A stretch of 51,373 nucleotides of DNA from Helochares maculicollis (GCA_033557835.1 JAWQRO010000169.1:1-51373); one strand, 5' to 3'. Positions 12,399-24,900 are shown, counted from the stretch's first letter. Made by a program: numbers and translations. Notes: generated from the sequence alone by a model not told the origin.

Positions 12399-15300
12399 TA
12401 TTTCGATTCTGAAACGAAAAAATCATATTGTTCCGCCTCTTTGTGCTAACGTGTTAATTTTTCTGTCAGGAAATACTTTTTGCAATTCGGTTTTTAAAAT
12501 TAATCGAGTTTAACCAATTTCAATGGTAACCAATTTTCTTGGTAATAATAAGCTATACACTAGTGTAGTTGTAATAAATTCCTGACAGTTTTAGGATGAA
12601 CCGTGATTGCTCCTCAATATTTTTTGAGTTTGTATCTGCAGCTGCGGATCATTTTATTTGTAGGTATATAGCGCTAATGTTGAGTTTGCACTGTTATTAC
12701 AATTTAAATAGCGGAGCTATAAGTACTAAAATAAGGCCGTGATGTGTACTAAACTGGAGGAAATTATATTTGTTGCAAATCTGACATTTTACCGTACACT
12801 CTGCAGGTAGAGAATAATATTGAATACGTACATTCTACAAGATGATTTCCAAAAGTCCCCAGCAAAAATTTGGTATCACAATTATAGATAACACACTGGC
12901 ATTGGTACAGCTCGCGTAGAAGTCACTTTAGCTTTATCAACACTCCTCATAGTAGTCTGAACATTAAAATGAAAATTGTTGCAAGAGTCAACACACAATT
13001 GCTGTTAGATTGCTTCCGCGATGCTCTTACACTACGCAAATAACGATGTTTCGATAGGTTTTTCGAAAAGATCTGTAACTTATGAATATGTATTAAATGA
13101 TGTTTACATTAACACATTTATGCCTAAGTGTATTAGTAAAATGAAGAGAAGACTAGGTAGGTTATCTCTAAGGCGGTGATGTAACTGACACAAGGTACAC
13201 TTGTTTGGTGTGCTCTCTCACAGAAGGGGGCCCCTTCCAGCCGCAGGGGTTGGACCTGATCCTCGGACACACCCTCTCTCACTCACTCTGTGTATGTACC
13301 CCGACCCCACAAGCAACCCCACGACCCGCAACCTGTGTTTCAATCCCGCGCCAACATCAGGATTAATGTCCTTATCTAGTCGGGCTGTTGTCGGTCGGTT
13401 TAGTAGCTCTCTTTGAATTTTTATGCTGTGCGAATAGCTGCTTTTATTGCTCTGCCCGTTTTGCGATGTTTCAATGCGAATCCAGAATCCAGCTCGCCCC
13501 TCCGTTTCATCCAACTGTCCAGGATAATTGCTTTCTAATTGATAAGCGATAAATATCTTGGATTTGTAGGAGGATTTCAATGGCTCCTGTTTATTGAATA
13601 TTTTACTAAATCATGCGTTAAGAATTTTAAGTACTGCAAATTACTTTTTGGGAGTGGTTCGCAAGCTTTTCGTTGGATTATTTGAATAATGCAGATTTTT
13701 TAACCCAGCTGCCATATGCAATTTTACAAATTTCTGCTGTAATAATCTATTGCGGCACTTTGCCATTTGCGTATTTGCATTTTTGTGAAATAATAAGTTT
13801 TGCAACGATTTGTGTTTTTACAATCATATAAATATGCCTCCTGCTTCTATGATTTAGCACACCAAAGAGATGCCAGTGCGAATGTTTCAGCTTCAGTTGC
13901 TGCTATTTTATTATTTAAAGTAGATAAAAGTATCTGTGGCGTAATATCGTTAAACGTTGTAGGAACATAGTGCGGATGCTATACATGCCCTCAATTTTTA
14001 ATATTCAATAACCAACGTCGAGCTCTCTGCGTCTCGTACACCCGGGCGCGAGCACCCTTCCCCTAATAAAAAAGGAATGTGGAATATGAGCACACACGCG
14101 GTTACATAACATTATTACCAGGTAATGTTGCGGCGGGTGGCTATCTACACTGATTGGAGGGTTATGTGGGGGTGCAAGCCCCGCCCCGGCGCTTCGTCGT
14201 CGCAGCGCGCATGATTTCCCCGTGGATCGGGGTTGCAGGTACGCCCCCGCTATCATATTTCATATTTGGAAATATGAGCAAATGATGTGCTTGCCTGGCT
14301 GTATTTTCCGGTATTTGCGGGAGATAGACTGCATTCACAATGAAACTTCTTCTCTAACAAAGGCTGTTTACCCCCTAAACTATTTTCCATTTGTTAAACC
14401 TATTTACATGCTATATTAATTTAATAAGATTCTGTCACAAAATATGGTAATATTTGTACTCACTTTACTATTTGTCGTAGGTATTAATTAGAAGTAGGTA
14501 GAAACTGTTTAGTGTACGTTTTCGGTTGCTACAAATTTTTAATGTTTTCTTGCACTCTAGTCTTAGACTACTTGTATGAAATATATCTCATAGAAAAGTA
14601 TTTACCCAGCCTTATGTGGCATTCGGTATTGAAATGTAAGAATTCTACGCAACGTTTAATCGAAGTTTTTTTCAGTTTAATGGGCCAAAATGAGTTTTAG
14701 AGTGTTATTGTAAATTTGATAAGGTTGTGTATATGAATAGTTTAGAGACTTAGCATTTCTGTATGAAGACAAAGCGAATATGAATCCTCTTTTCGAAAGA
14801 GAACAAGAGCTAACATTTAACATCGAGGTGTACTATTAATGGAAAATCTATATCTCACCCAAGAGAATTGGCGGATATGCATTGCATGGAATGACAACAA
14901 CAGTAACTTTATTTCTATATTCATGAGAGTGTGCAAACGCCAATATCAATAATTTGCCTCAAATTGTTATTGAATTGCTAATTAACTTATTTCCATAACC
15001 AGGTCTTAATTGGAGCGGATGTATGTAATGTAGTCCGCATCTGAATTCTTTATTAGCTTTAGCGCAATGTAAATATTTTAATATATTGTACGAGGCTCTA
15101 ACTTTCCTATTGTGGGAACGCACAGAACTATATCCAATAGTTGCACTTATCAAATTGAAGTATTTAGATATTTAAACTTTGTTATGCAAACGAATATCTA
15201 CGTAAGAATTGTCGTGTCCTTAAGAAATATAAACACCGAATGCTTTCCAGACTTCTCAAGTACTAGAATGCATGTTCTAGCAATGCTAGAATTTTGCGTT

Positions 15301-16173
15301 TAGACGCTGTTTATCTCAAGCCAGTATTTCAGGATATGCAACATAAGGACTATATTTTCAATGAGATTTAATTTTCAGGTTTTTGACATATTTTTAAATA
15401 ATTTTAAAAACTCTCACAGGAAAGTGAGCTGCATAGTTTCGTGCAAACAATTAATACTCATCAACGCTTATTTCCGAAGCGTAAGTACTGTTTAGTTTCA
15501 ATTGTTTTTGCATATTCATCATACCTACCATTTCTATATTACAAAATACAATTCTGTTAATTACTTAATACTTAGCTTGTGCAAACAGAATTGTAAATCG
15601 CTAGCTTCCAATTTCTTAAGTAATATATTCTCTGCAAAGACAGTTATATTTGCGTAAAATATATAACATTAAAAATTGCAGTTTATAATATATTTAATTA
15701 GTTTAAGTGCAATTTTGAATGTTATATAGTATATTTTCGATGGTAGAGTCCAAAAATAAGCTAAATACTATTCCCTGTTTAGCTTTGAGGTAATACAACA
15801 CAATAATACATTTTAGACAATACTCTCTTCTCATAATCAATTTAATTCGATGTCAATTGCAGAGAATCTTATATGAATAAAGAGCATATGGTTTTTATTT
15901 ACAAAGTCAAAATGGCATATTCGTGTACTTTAATTTTCTCGATATGACAGAGGATAAAAACGCACTTCATCGATATTTATTCATTTGCAGTTACGGGACA
16001 AAACTCTTTTCTTGAATATTATTGATATGATTTATAACACTTTACATTAGTATGCTAATTCCTGACAGTTTTAATGTCACGGGCCGAAATGCATAACAAT
16101 ATGACTAGAGCTGTTGTGAAAACTTTTAACTGGCAACCAAAGATTCGAGATTTGATTTGTATGGCTTTATCAT
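12399..16173. other. Non-coding upstream region of the homeobox gene, with GC-rich patches
   Basis: No host coding exon was recognised. Two patches stand out from the AT-rich surroundings: about 13200-13520 (many C-runs) and about 14010-14270 (CpG-rich). The second contains a 13-bp palindrome ATTACCAGGTAAT at 14114-14126. Open frames in these patches look like by-products of base composition. The 17-mer AATTCCTGACAGTTTTA occurs at 12577-12593 and at 16057-16073, and its core TTCCTGACAG occurs inverted at 12463-12472. The region could hold the promoter and enhancers of the homeobox gene (inference from position only). Confidence 0.4.
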
Positions 16174-17591
16174 TCAGTTTAATGTCCAATAAGTTTTCGG
16201 GTTAAAAAGAAAGGGCGTTGCCACTAGCCAAATTTTTTTTACGTTGGTACAGTCTTTATATAAACGTACGTGAAGTTTTATCTCAACCTGTCAATTCATT
16301 CTGTGTTTGCAAGCCATTTAGTAGTGACGTGTCACAGAATTTTTTACAATGGTCAAAAGTGATTTGGAGTGATTGGATTTTTGTTTTTAGAAGGTTTAAA
16401 AGCAAAGGAAATTTATTCTTTGTTTACAAGCCATTTAGTATCAACGTGTCGCAAAACTTTTTACAATGGGCAAATTGAAGTGTCTTGGAGTGATTGGATT
16501 TTTATTTTTAGAAGATTTAAAAACACAGGAAATTTATGAATGAATGTTAACAGTATATAAGGAAACTTTGCCTTCAATTAATACAGTATAAAGATAGGTA
16601 CACTCTTAATATGAAAGCATGTGAAGTTTCATCTCAATCTGTCAATTCATTCTTTATTTACAAGCCATTTAGTATCAACGTGTCACAGAATTATTTACAA
16701 TGGGCAAATTCAAGTGTCTTGGAGTGATTGGATTTTTATTTTTGGAAGGTTTAAAAGCAAAGGAAATTTATGAATGAATGCTAACAGTGTGTAAGGACAC
16801 TTTCCCTTCAATTAATACAGTAGAAAGATAGGTACAATCTTCATATGAACGTATGTGAAGTTAAATTTCAACCTGTTAATTCATTCTTTGTTTACAAGCC
16901 ATTTAGTATCAACGTGCCGCAAAACTTTTTACAATGGGCAAATTGAAGTGTCTTGGAGTGATTGGATTTTTATTTTTGGAATGTTTAAAAGCAGAGGAAA
17001 CTTATGAATGAATGTTAACAGTATATAAGGACACTTTGCCTTCAACTGATACAGAAAAAAGATAGGTACAGTCTTCATATGAAAGTATGTGAAGTTTCAT
17101 CTCAATCCCTCAATTCATTCTTTAATTACAAGCCATTTAGTATCAATGTGTCACAGAACTTTTTACAATGGGCAAATTGAAGTGTCTTGGAGTGATTGGA
17201 TTTTTATTTTGGGAAGGTTTAAAAGCAAAGGAAATTTATGAATGAATGTTAACAGTGTGTAAGGACACTTTCTCTTCAATTAATACAGTAGAAAGATAGG
17301 TACAATCTTCATATGAAAGTATGTGAAGTTAAATCTCAACCTGTTAATTCATTCTTTGTTTACAAGCCATTTAGTATCAACGTGTCGCAAAACTTTTTAC
17401 AATGGGCAAATTCAAGTGTCTTGGAGTGATTGGATTTTTATTTTTGCAATGTTTAAAAGCAGAGGAAATTTATGAATGAATGTTAACAGTGTGTAACGGC
17501 TTTTCGCCTTCAATTGGTACAATAAAAAGATGGGTTGCTGAGTTTAAATGTGGTCGTAAAAGCCTTCAAGACGATCCACATTAAGGACGTC
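16174..17591 (+). repeat. Tandem array of 234-bp units derived from the 5' end of a mariner element
   Basis: The block starts with a decayed mariner inverted repeat (aataagttttcgggtt around 16188) and 5' UTR, then repeats the stretch from the 5' UTR into the first transposase codons. The landmark aagccattta begins at 16311, 16428, 16662, 16896, 17130 and 17364; the last four intervals are exactly 234 bp and the first is 117 bp, due to a shortened unit. Alternate copies resemble each other: cacagaa with ggaaggtttaaaagcaaagg, versus cgcaaaac with gaatgtttaaaagcagagg. The pattern is therefore a 468-bp dimer. The last copy runs on into transposase sequence (RWVAEFKCGRKSLQDD) and stops at about 17591, where a second element begins. 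No complete transposase is encoded here. Confidence 0.88.
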
Positions 17592-17599
17592 CAAATTTA

Positions 17600-19083
17600 C
17601 TAGGCTGTTTAATAAGTTTTGCGGTTCGATAAAAGAGATCGTTGCCACTAGCCTATTTTTTTTTGCTACGTTGGTACACTCTTCATATGAACGTATGTGA
17701 AGTTTCATCTCAATTTGTCAATTTATTCTTTGTTTACAAGCCATTTAGTATCGACGAGTCACAGTATTTTTTACAATCGTCAAAAGTGCCTTGTAGAGAC
17801 TGGATTTTTGTTGTTGGATGGTTTTAAAAGCTACGGAAATTTGTGAGTGAATGTTGAAAGTGTGCAAGGACTGTTTGCCTTCAATTAATACAGTAGAAAA
17901 ATAGGTACATTCTTCATATGAACGTATGTGAAGTTTCATCCCAATCTGTCAATTTATTCTTTGCTTACAAACCATTTAGTATCCACGTGTCATAGTATTT
18001 TTTTGTATGGAAAAATCAAGTATCGCGCAGTGATGTTATGTTTATTTTTGGAAAGCTTAACAGCAAAGGAAATTTATGAACGAATGTTAAAAGTGTGTAA
18101 GTACTCTTCGCCTTCAATTAGTACAGCAGAAAACTGGGTTGCCGAATTTAAACCTGATCGTACAAGCCTTGAAGATGATCCGAGTTAAGGACGTCCAAAA
18201 ACGGCAACAATACCAGAAATCGTTGAAAAAATACAGGATGCTGGAAAATCGTCGAGTGATATAGTAGACGTCTTACAGTAGGCATCTCAATGGACAGAGC
18301 AACCAATATTTTGACTAAAATATTGAGTTTCACAAAGCTGTCTGCACAATGGGTGGCACATTCGCTAACAAAGGAACAAACGCATTCAAAGGTGACTTTC
18401 TTATCAACATTCAGAGCGTTTTCGAAAGGATAAAGTAGATTTTGTGCGTCGATTCATCACGATGGATGAGATTTGGGTCTATCACCATGATCGTGCATCA
18501 AACAAAAGGCTAAAGTGGGGTGAACCTAATTCTTCGGCTTCGAAATGAGTTCGTGTCCAAAATCGGCCAAAAATGTGTTAGCATCAGATTTTAGGATGCG
18601 AAAGGAATTTTGTTTCTGGAATACTTATAAACTGACAAAATAATATATTTTGAATATTATTGCAACCTTTTAGACCAGCTGAATGAAAAAATTTGTCAGA
18701 AAAGATGCGCTTGACATAAGAAAAAAATTCAGGACAATGCGCCAGGTCACAAGAGTATTTTGACAACGGCTAAAATTCATGTTAGAATTGTTGAAGCATC
18801 CACAGTATTCACCAAAATTGTTCCCTAGCGAATTCCATCTGTTTCTAGATGTAAAACAATTCATGCTTGGAAAGCGATTTTATCAAATGAGGAGGTCATA
18901 ACTAATGTGGAAGCGTATTTTGCAACACTTCCACTCTCTCACTTTAGGGATAGAGTTTATAAATTGGAATCTCCTTGGAACAAGTGTATTGACGTTCAGG
19001 GAGACTATACTGAATAATAAAGGGTGTTTCAAACCATAACAGTGTGTTTCGTGTCGAACCACAAAACTTATTGTGCAACCTAG
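17600..19083 (+). mobile_element. Full-length defective mariner carrying an internal 5' duplication
   Basis: Inverted repeats (CTAGGCTGTTTAATAAGTTT left, matching the complement of the right end with several mismatches) are flanked by TA at 17598-17599 and 19084-19085, the expected target duplication. The element is 1484 bp, about 230 bp longer than usual, because the 5' UTR/first-codon segment is duplicated (landmark at 17738 and 17969, 231 bp apart). Transposase relics include LTAKEIYERMLKVC and WVAEFKPDRTSLEDDP (18030-18185), RRFITMDEIWVYHH (about 18450), QDNAPGH (about 18735) and, in another frame, PSEFHLF (about 18825), where the third catalytic Asp reads Glu. Many stops and frameshifts are present. 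It shares its duplication junction with the array on its left. Confidence 0.85.
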
Positions 19084-19479
19084 TATATATTCGGGAGAAA
19101 ATAAAAAATCACGCAAACAATAAAAATGAATACATAGTATAATAATATAAGTAAACATTCGCATTTACAACAAATTTAAGTAGAAACTCAACCTTAACAC
19201 CAGAAATAAAGTTAGCCTTCATTTGAAACGTAATAAAACCTCGCTCGTCTTTTACAATAATGATAACAATATATATAATTTTCTTAAACAGAGATATTCT
19301 GTGCTTGTACCACAAAAGGGGTATCATATACACAGTGTTCATATTTAACTAGTGTTTGCAACTGCACTTTAAACTAATAATTCAGGTAATTTTTAATATT
19401 TGTCTTTAACGCAAACTGTGAAAATATCATGATAAGTAGTCTTATATTTTTTTAAATTTTTATTTACAAGATTTAAGAA

Positions 19480-19870
19480 TATGGAGAACTAATCAAACGA
19501 ACAGCTTTTAATTATTGTAAAAACTTTTGCGAAAATATGTTGCCAGCTACGTCAAGTCTTCAGTCGCAATTATTCGCCAAATGAATCGACAGTGAGGCGT
19601 TTGAAACCAAATTTATGCTCATGGATCAGAAAACCATTGCTCGTTAAAGACTATATCGGTCACTCGAAAATACACATTGCGGAAATGAAATTTTTTCCAA
19701 AAATGACAATGAAGTTGAAAGAACACATTTTTAATGTTATTGAAACCATCCAAAGAGAGTCTACGCACATATTTGACGCAATACCGAAAATTGAGCTTGA
19801 ACAGGCATTTGAATCACTATTGAATCGCTGTAATAAGGATATTGAAGCAGGAGAAGAGTATTTTGAATAA
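19480..19870 (+). pseudogene. Possible internally deleted DDE transposase relic
   Basis: A frame ending at 19870 reads HIFDAIPKIELEQAF followed by LLNRCNKDIEAGEEYFE-stop, resembling the extreme C-terminus of Tc1/mariner-superfamily transposases. About 300 bp upstream, plus-strand frames (TAFNYCKNFCENMLP) resemble an N-terminal start of the same kind of protein. The catalytic core would be deleted. No inverted repeats were found. This could be chance similarity. Confidence 0.35.
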
Positions 19871-19909
19871 TGCAATGAGAAGATTTGAATAAAATTGTTT
19901 TGTTTCATT

Positions 19910-20593
19910 TTTATAGATACCGGAATATATTATAGGGCCCGGAATTTTATTGCCGCGCTGCGTATCCGCGTATAATAAAAGTAATTCTCCGTAGTTGCTT
20001 CTCTACTAGCAACATCTTTTCTTAGATATTTATTAATAACAGCTATTTATAGATAATTGTTTTAAATAATTTATAAGCTTCTGGAATACACCTCAATAAT
20101 ATATTGTAAGATATCTACTAAAATCGATATCCATTTCCTAGTTTTCTTATGTTTACTATTGAGGGCGTAAAAATTAAACCCTAAATTTTGGAGGCTTGAT
20201 AAGGATTCGAAACGTCTATGGCCATATCGTTGTCCACGTCGGAGCTATAAATTAACCACAGAAATGATATGATTGCATAAAGCAAAGTGTTACGCAGCAG
20301 TACAGAACTGAACTAATAGTTTGGTGGTTTTTTACGTAAACATAAAACTGCAAGGGAAAGTACTGACATGATTTGGCATTACATTTATGAAAAATTCTAC
20401 ACAACTGAAATTATATTAGAATGAGTAATTATCAAATACTTTTCAATTTTTTCACTAAATATCTAGCATTAGTTCAAAACTTCATAATTGATGATGGCTT
20501 TTGGCTTTTACATAATAGAAGGATATTTGGAAATGTTCATAAATTCTTGTCATAAAACAATAAGTATTGACACTACTGTTTATATTTGTTGTG
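19910..20593. other. Gene-free stretch
   Basis: AT-rich. Nothing was recognised beyond a short GC-richer piece near 19935-19975. Confidence 0.45.
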
Positions 20594-20595
20594 TA

Positions 20596-21920
20596 CGAGG
20601 TGTGTTCAATAAGTATAGCGAATTTTGAATTTTCGCGGGTTACGTATATTCGAATTTCGATTTTTTTTTGTGGCGTTATGTTAGTACTCATGTCTCTCAC
20701 TTATACCGACAAGTTCGGCCATTTTGAATGTTCAGTTAATTGTTGACAGTTGCTTTGCTTGCACGTGTTTGGCTCGTCTTCGATTTTTACCTATTCAAAA
20801 AACTGGATCAAAGAACCTGCATCAAATTTTGTGTGAAAAACGAAATTAAGTGCGCGGATGCATTCCGAATGTTGACTGTGGCATACGGAGAAGCTACCTT
20901 GGGCCGAAGCAACGTTTATCGGTGGTACAAAATGTTCTCAGAAGGCCGAGAAGATGTGAACGACGAAGAGCGTGCCGGACGCCCGAGCACTTCAAGAACA
21001 GACGAAAAAATTGAAGAAGTGAAGAAAATGGTATTGGCCAATCGTCGAATCACCGTTAGAGAAATTGCTGAGGACCTAGACACATCGATTAGCTCGTGCA
21101 ATCCGTTTTTTATCAATGATTTGGGCATGAGACGGGTCGCCGCGAAATTCGTACCAAAATTGCTTAATTTCGACCAAAAACAACTTCGCATGAAAATTGC
21201 TAATGAGCTGTTGGACTCTGTCCGCGACAACCCAAATTTGCTCCAGAGGGTCATAACTGGTGACGAATCGTGGGTTTACGGTTATGACGAGGAAACCGAA
21301 GCTCAATCATCTCAATGGAAGCTGCCGCACGAACCAAGACCGAAACAAGCGCGTCAAGTTCGGTCGACTGTGAAAGTTTTGCTTACCGTTTTTTTTAGAT
21401 TGCAGAGGCGTGGTGCATCGTGAGTTCTTGCCACAAGGCAGAACGGTCAATAAAGAATATTACCTGCAAGTTATGCGCAATTTGTGTGAAGCAATCCGCC
21501 AGAAACGCCCGGATTTGTGGAAGAACAAAAATTGGCTTTTGCCCCACGATAACGCCCCTGGTCACACATCATTGCTTATGCGCAATTTTTTGGCCAAAAA
21601 CAACACACCAATGATGCCGCAGCCACCATATTCCCCAGATCTGGCTCCTAGTGACTTTTTCTTGTTCCCGAAACTAAAGAAACTAAATGAAAGGACGACG
21701 CTACGCTAATATTGACGAGATGAAGATGGCATCGAAGGAAGAGCTGAACAAGATAAAGGAAAATGCTTTTTTTAAGTGCTTCGAAGATTTGAAAAAACGT
21801 TGGCACAAGTGTATAATATCTCATGGGGACTACTTTGAAGGGAACAAAATAGATATTCATGAATAAATAAATAATTTTTGAAAAAACACAAAATTTGCGA
21901 TTCTTTTTGAACACACCTCC
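20596..21920 (+). mobile_element. Nearly intact mariner element, third lineage
   Basis: Inverted repeats (CGAGGTGTGTTCAATAAG at 20596 and its imperfect complement ending at 21920) are flanked by TA at 20594-20595 and 21921-21922. Length is 1325 bp. The transposase reads through 20803-21866 with only two frameshifts: one in the T8 run near 21390 (VKVLLTVFF to RGVVHREFL) and one near 21680 (FPKLKK). Motifs: WYKMFSEGREDVNDEERAGR (HTH linker region), RVITGDESWVYGY, HDNAPGH and PSDFFLF, with 34 residues between the last two catalytic Asp; the C-terminus is HGDYFEGNKIDIHE. The expected start codon appears to be CTG at 20803 rather than ATG; an in-frame upstream ATG lies at 20740. It is the least decayed transposon in the window. 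Confidence 0.92.
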
Positions 21921-21922
21921 TA

Positions 21923-24900
21923 TATCAAAAAGGCAATTGGAATCAATGCGACAGTTCAGTGTTTGATGTACAAATTTATACATAAATTCACGCCAAAGTG
22001 CTAGGTTAAGTCAACTTGTATAAAACCTAAGTTAAAGAAATAGCTTCCAGAAAATTTTGGTCATTTGAACCTCAGTTTACGTATCAATATCACTTTCAGT
22101 TTTTACTACTGCTAATAATAAATATTCTATTTGTGTAAAAAGCAATAGTTATAAATAATAAATTGGCACTTGCTTTAGTGATTTAATTTAAGACAATAAA
22201 CCTCTGTATAATTATATCAAGAATTAACTAATTCTCAGAAAACATTTATTAGTTTTGAATTATTAAATTTCTTATCGCCTCCAAAAACTACGAGGGGTGA
22301 AAGAACAAATCCCAAGTAAGCAAAGCAAAAGCGTCTTCGTTTCAAGACGCTGTTGTTATTGCAAACTATTTGAAGCAATATCATTGCATTAATATGAAAA
22401 ATCATGATTTTTAAGAAAATATAGGCTGTCATTAAGAAATATACAGCATGCTTTACAGAATACTTCGCAACAAACTTCAATGAGTGAGTTTTAAAATTAT
22501 TAGCCGTTAGGTAATCAATATACTTAAGAAAATTAGGACAGTTTTCCAACCTACATCCTCATTGTTATGTTATGTATATACATGTAAAATTCAGTTAAAG
22601 TAAAATCTTACAATTTTTAGTGTATACGCAAAATTATTATATTTGTTCATATTTCTGGGTTTAATTAATAATATTCAAATGCAAACTAAAGCTCTTCATG
22701 TACTCTGATCCAGTCCAAATTGTAGCCTTTTATGGTGTGTTTAAAATTGCAACTTGATAGCTCTTTTAATATATATATTCCAGAAAGTGGATACGAATCT
22801 ACGACTTGGTTGTAATGCCAAATTTCGCCAAAATCACGAGGTACTATACTATAGCAATAGAGAATGTAAAAATCGAGTATCAATTACCATTGTTAAACAC
22901 TAAAATATAAAATTAGTAAATGGCTGATAATTTTAAAAATAACAAAGATCCAATGACACAAACTCATTTAGTGCTACAGTTTTGGTGTTAAAAATACGAA
23001 TTTCTATTTAATAATTTTTAGTAAATTGATAGTTAAATATCGAAACAAGAGATTGCATACAAGAACTGTGTAGTTGGTACTGCTTTCGTAATTATTTATT
23101 AAAATCGGTTGATTACTATCATAGCAAATTGCAAGGCGGATGTGCTTGTCAATCACACTATATTTGAGGGAATGTACTATAAATTACCCCTCGCCAAAAT
23201 GTAATTAGTAACGGTTAAAGCGTTATTATAACAACCAATGCTGATTATTTAAACGATTTGTCCTTAACACTCCACTATTGTGTCTACGATTGCAACTTAG
23301 ATATTCAATGGGTCTTTCAAAATACAAACAAATACATACTTGGACGAATTAAGTTTACTAGCGGTGGAAAATGGCTCTTTTATTTGTGATACAGACGTAA
23401 AGTATAATAATTAACGTGTTAAATCTGTACGTCACCTTTAGTCATTCAGACAATTTTAGGTCAACATCACTATTTATTACAATAATTATATATCATTCGT
23501 CTGGGTTAAAACTCATGCTTAGCTCTCTTATGTAGACCGGACGGTTGCAAGGATAAACCAACAATAATTTCACTTAAAATTTTCACAATTATCTATCTAG
23601 TTTTCAAGGCGTTAAAAAATAATATCCTCAATCCTTGCCTGCGTGAATCTTAAATGCTGCCAAACTTTTTCTCCCTTTCATTATTGTTACTTTCAAGATT
23701 TTTAGTTTGTTATCCTTTATGTAAAAAAAATCATTTAAACCAATCGATTCTGCTAAGTAATCTGCATTACTTACTTTCGGTGCAAAGATTATTTAAATTT
23801 AAGATGACCACGTCCATAAACTACCAACACGTTAGTTCAATTACACTATACTCATAATTTATGGATCAGTCAGAGCTTGTGGCGAGACGTTAAAATGACA
23901 GTTATCTGGTATCTGTTACGTTTTTGCTCTGGCGTAGAGCCTTGTTGATGGTCATGCCAAGTCAAACTTATACATGTTAAATTCAATTACATTCTCATAT
24001 ATGATTCATCCCTGAATCATAGTCAATTCCATAATGATGGAAGTATTTTCAGTGCTTCGACGAAGCAATGTAATAATATTACAAATTTGAGTCCTCTTCG
24101 AAAAAAATACAGGTTTTATACAAACAAGTGCATAATAGATTTAAAACGAAATAAATCGTATACTATTAATTGTTGAATTATCGAAAAAATGTGGATTATT
24201 CTTGAATTCTATAGTACGTGTTTTTAGTTTAGTTCTAGCGCATCAATCAAGGGAGATGCACCACAATTAGTTGCGGAAGGGCGAGGATTCGCCAACTAAT
24301 TTGATTGCAAAATGCTTGCTCCATTTAAAAGACAGTTGGTGGTATGAAATTTGACACACTCATTACATAGTAGATCCAACACCATCTGCGTACCAAATTT
24401 GGTCGAGATCGGTTGAATTTAAGTAGAACTACGAAATCAGGCACGACTTGTTCATCTCGATATTCGCACTATTAACCACCAATTTTGGTATTTATCGCTC
24501 CTCGTGTGGTAATCAAAGGTGTGAAGTTTGCCATAAATAGATAATCTATTGGAACTCATCAGTTATTGCAATAATAAAGGTAAACTCAAAAGCAGATCGA
24601 TAAAAAAATCATTTCGTTTCCCAGCAATTTGAACAAATTTATTGGTAAACGATAAAATAAGATTACTCATGATGAAAGTCTTTTAAGAATTATCATTGTA
24701 AACAAAATTACAAAATAAATAAAGATTCAAATAATTTTCAATTTTCACCGTCTATTAGAAGAGCATAATATTTAAATGCGCAAAATAATCATATTATAAA
24801 AATGTTAAGCAAATAAGAAATAAAGAATTGTATTTCCATTAAGAAATAAGCAATTATTTTATCTAAATTTGCAAGGTGAATGGAGGAAACAAGAATGGCC

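Noticed and set aside
13218..13580. 120-codon minus-strand open frame
   Set aside because: It follows the GC-rich patch, lacks any recognisable motif, and its opposite strand is also partly open, as expected from base composition.
22686..22883. 65-codon minus-strand frame considered as a missing formin exon
   Set aside because: It does not resemble the FH3 region expected next and has no acceptor/donor pair in the right phase.
24380..24420. Interspersed-repeat tail phrase (ccaaatttggtcgagatcgg)
   Set aside because: Resembles phrases seen in insect repeats, but no boundaries, target duplications or second copy in the window, so not listed as an element.
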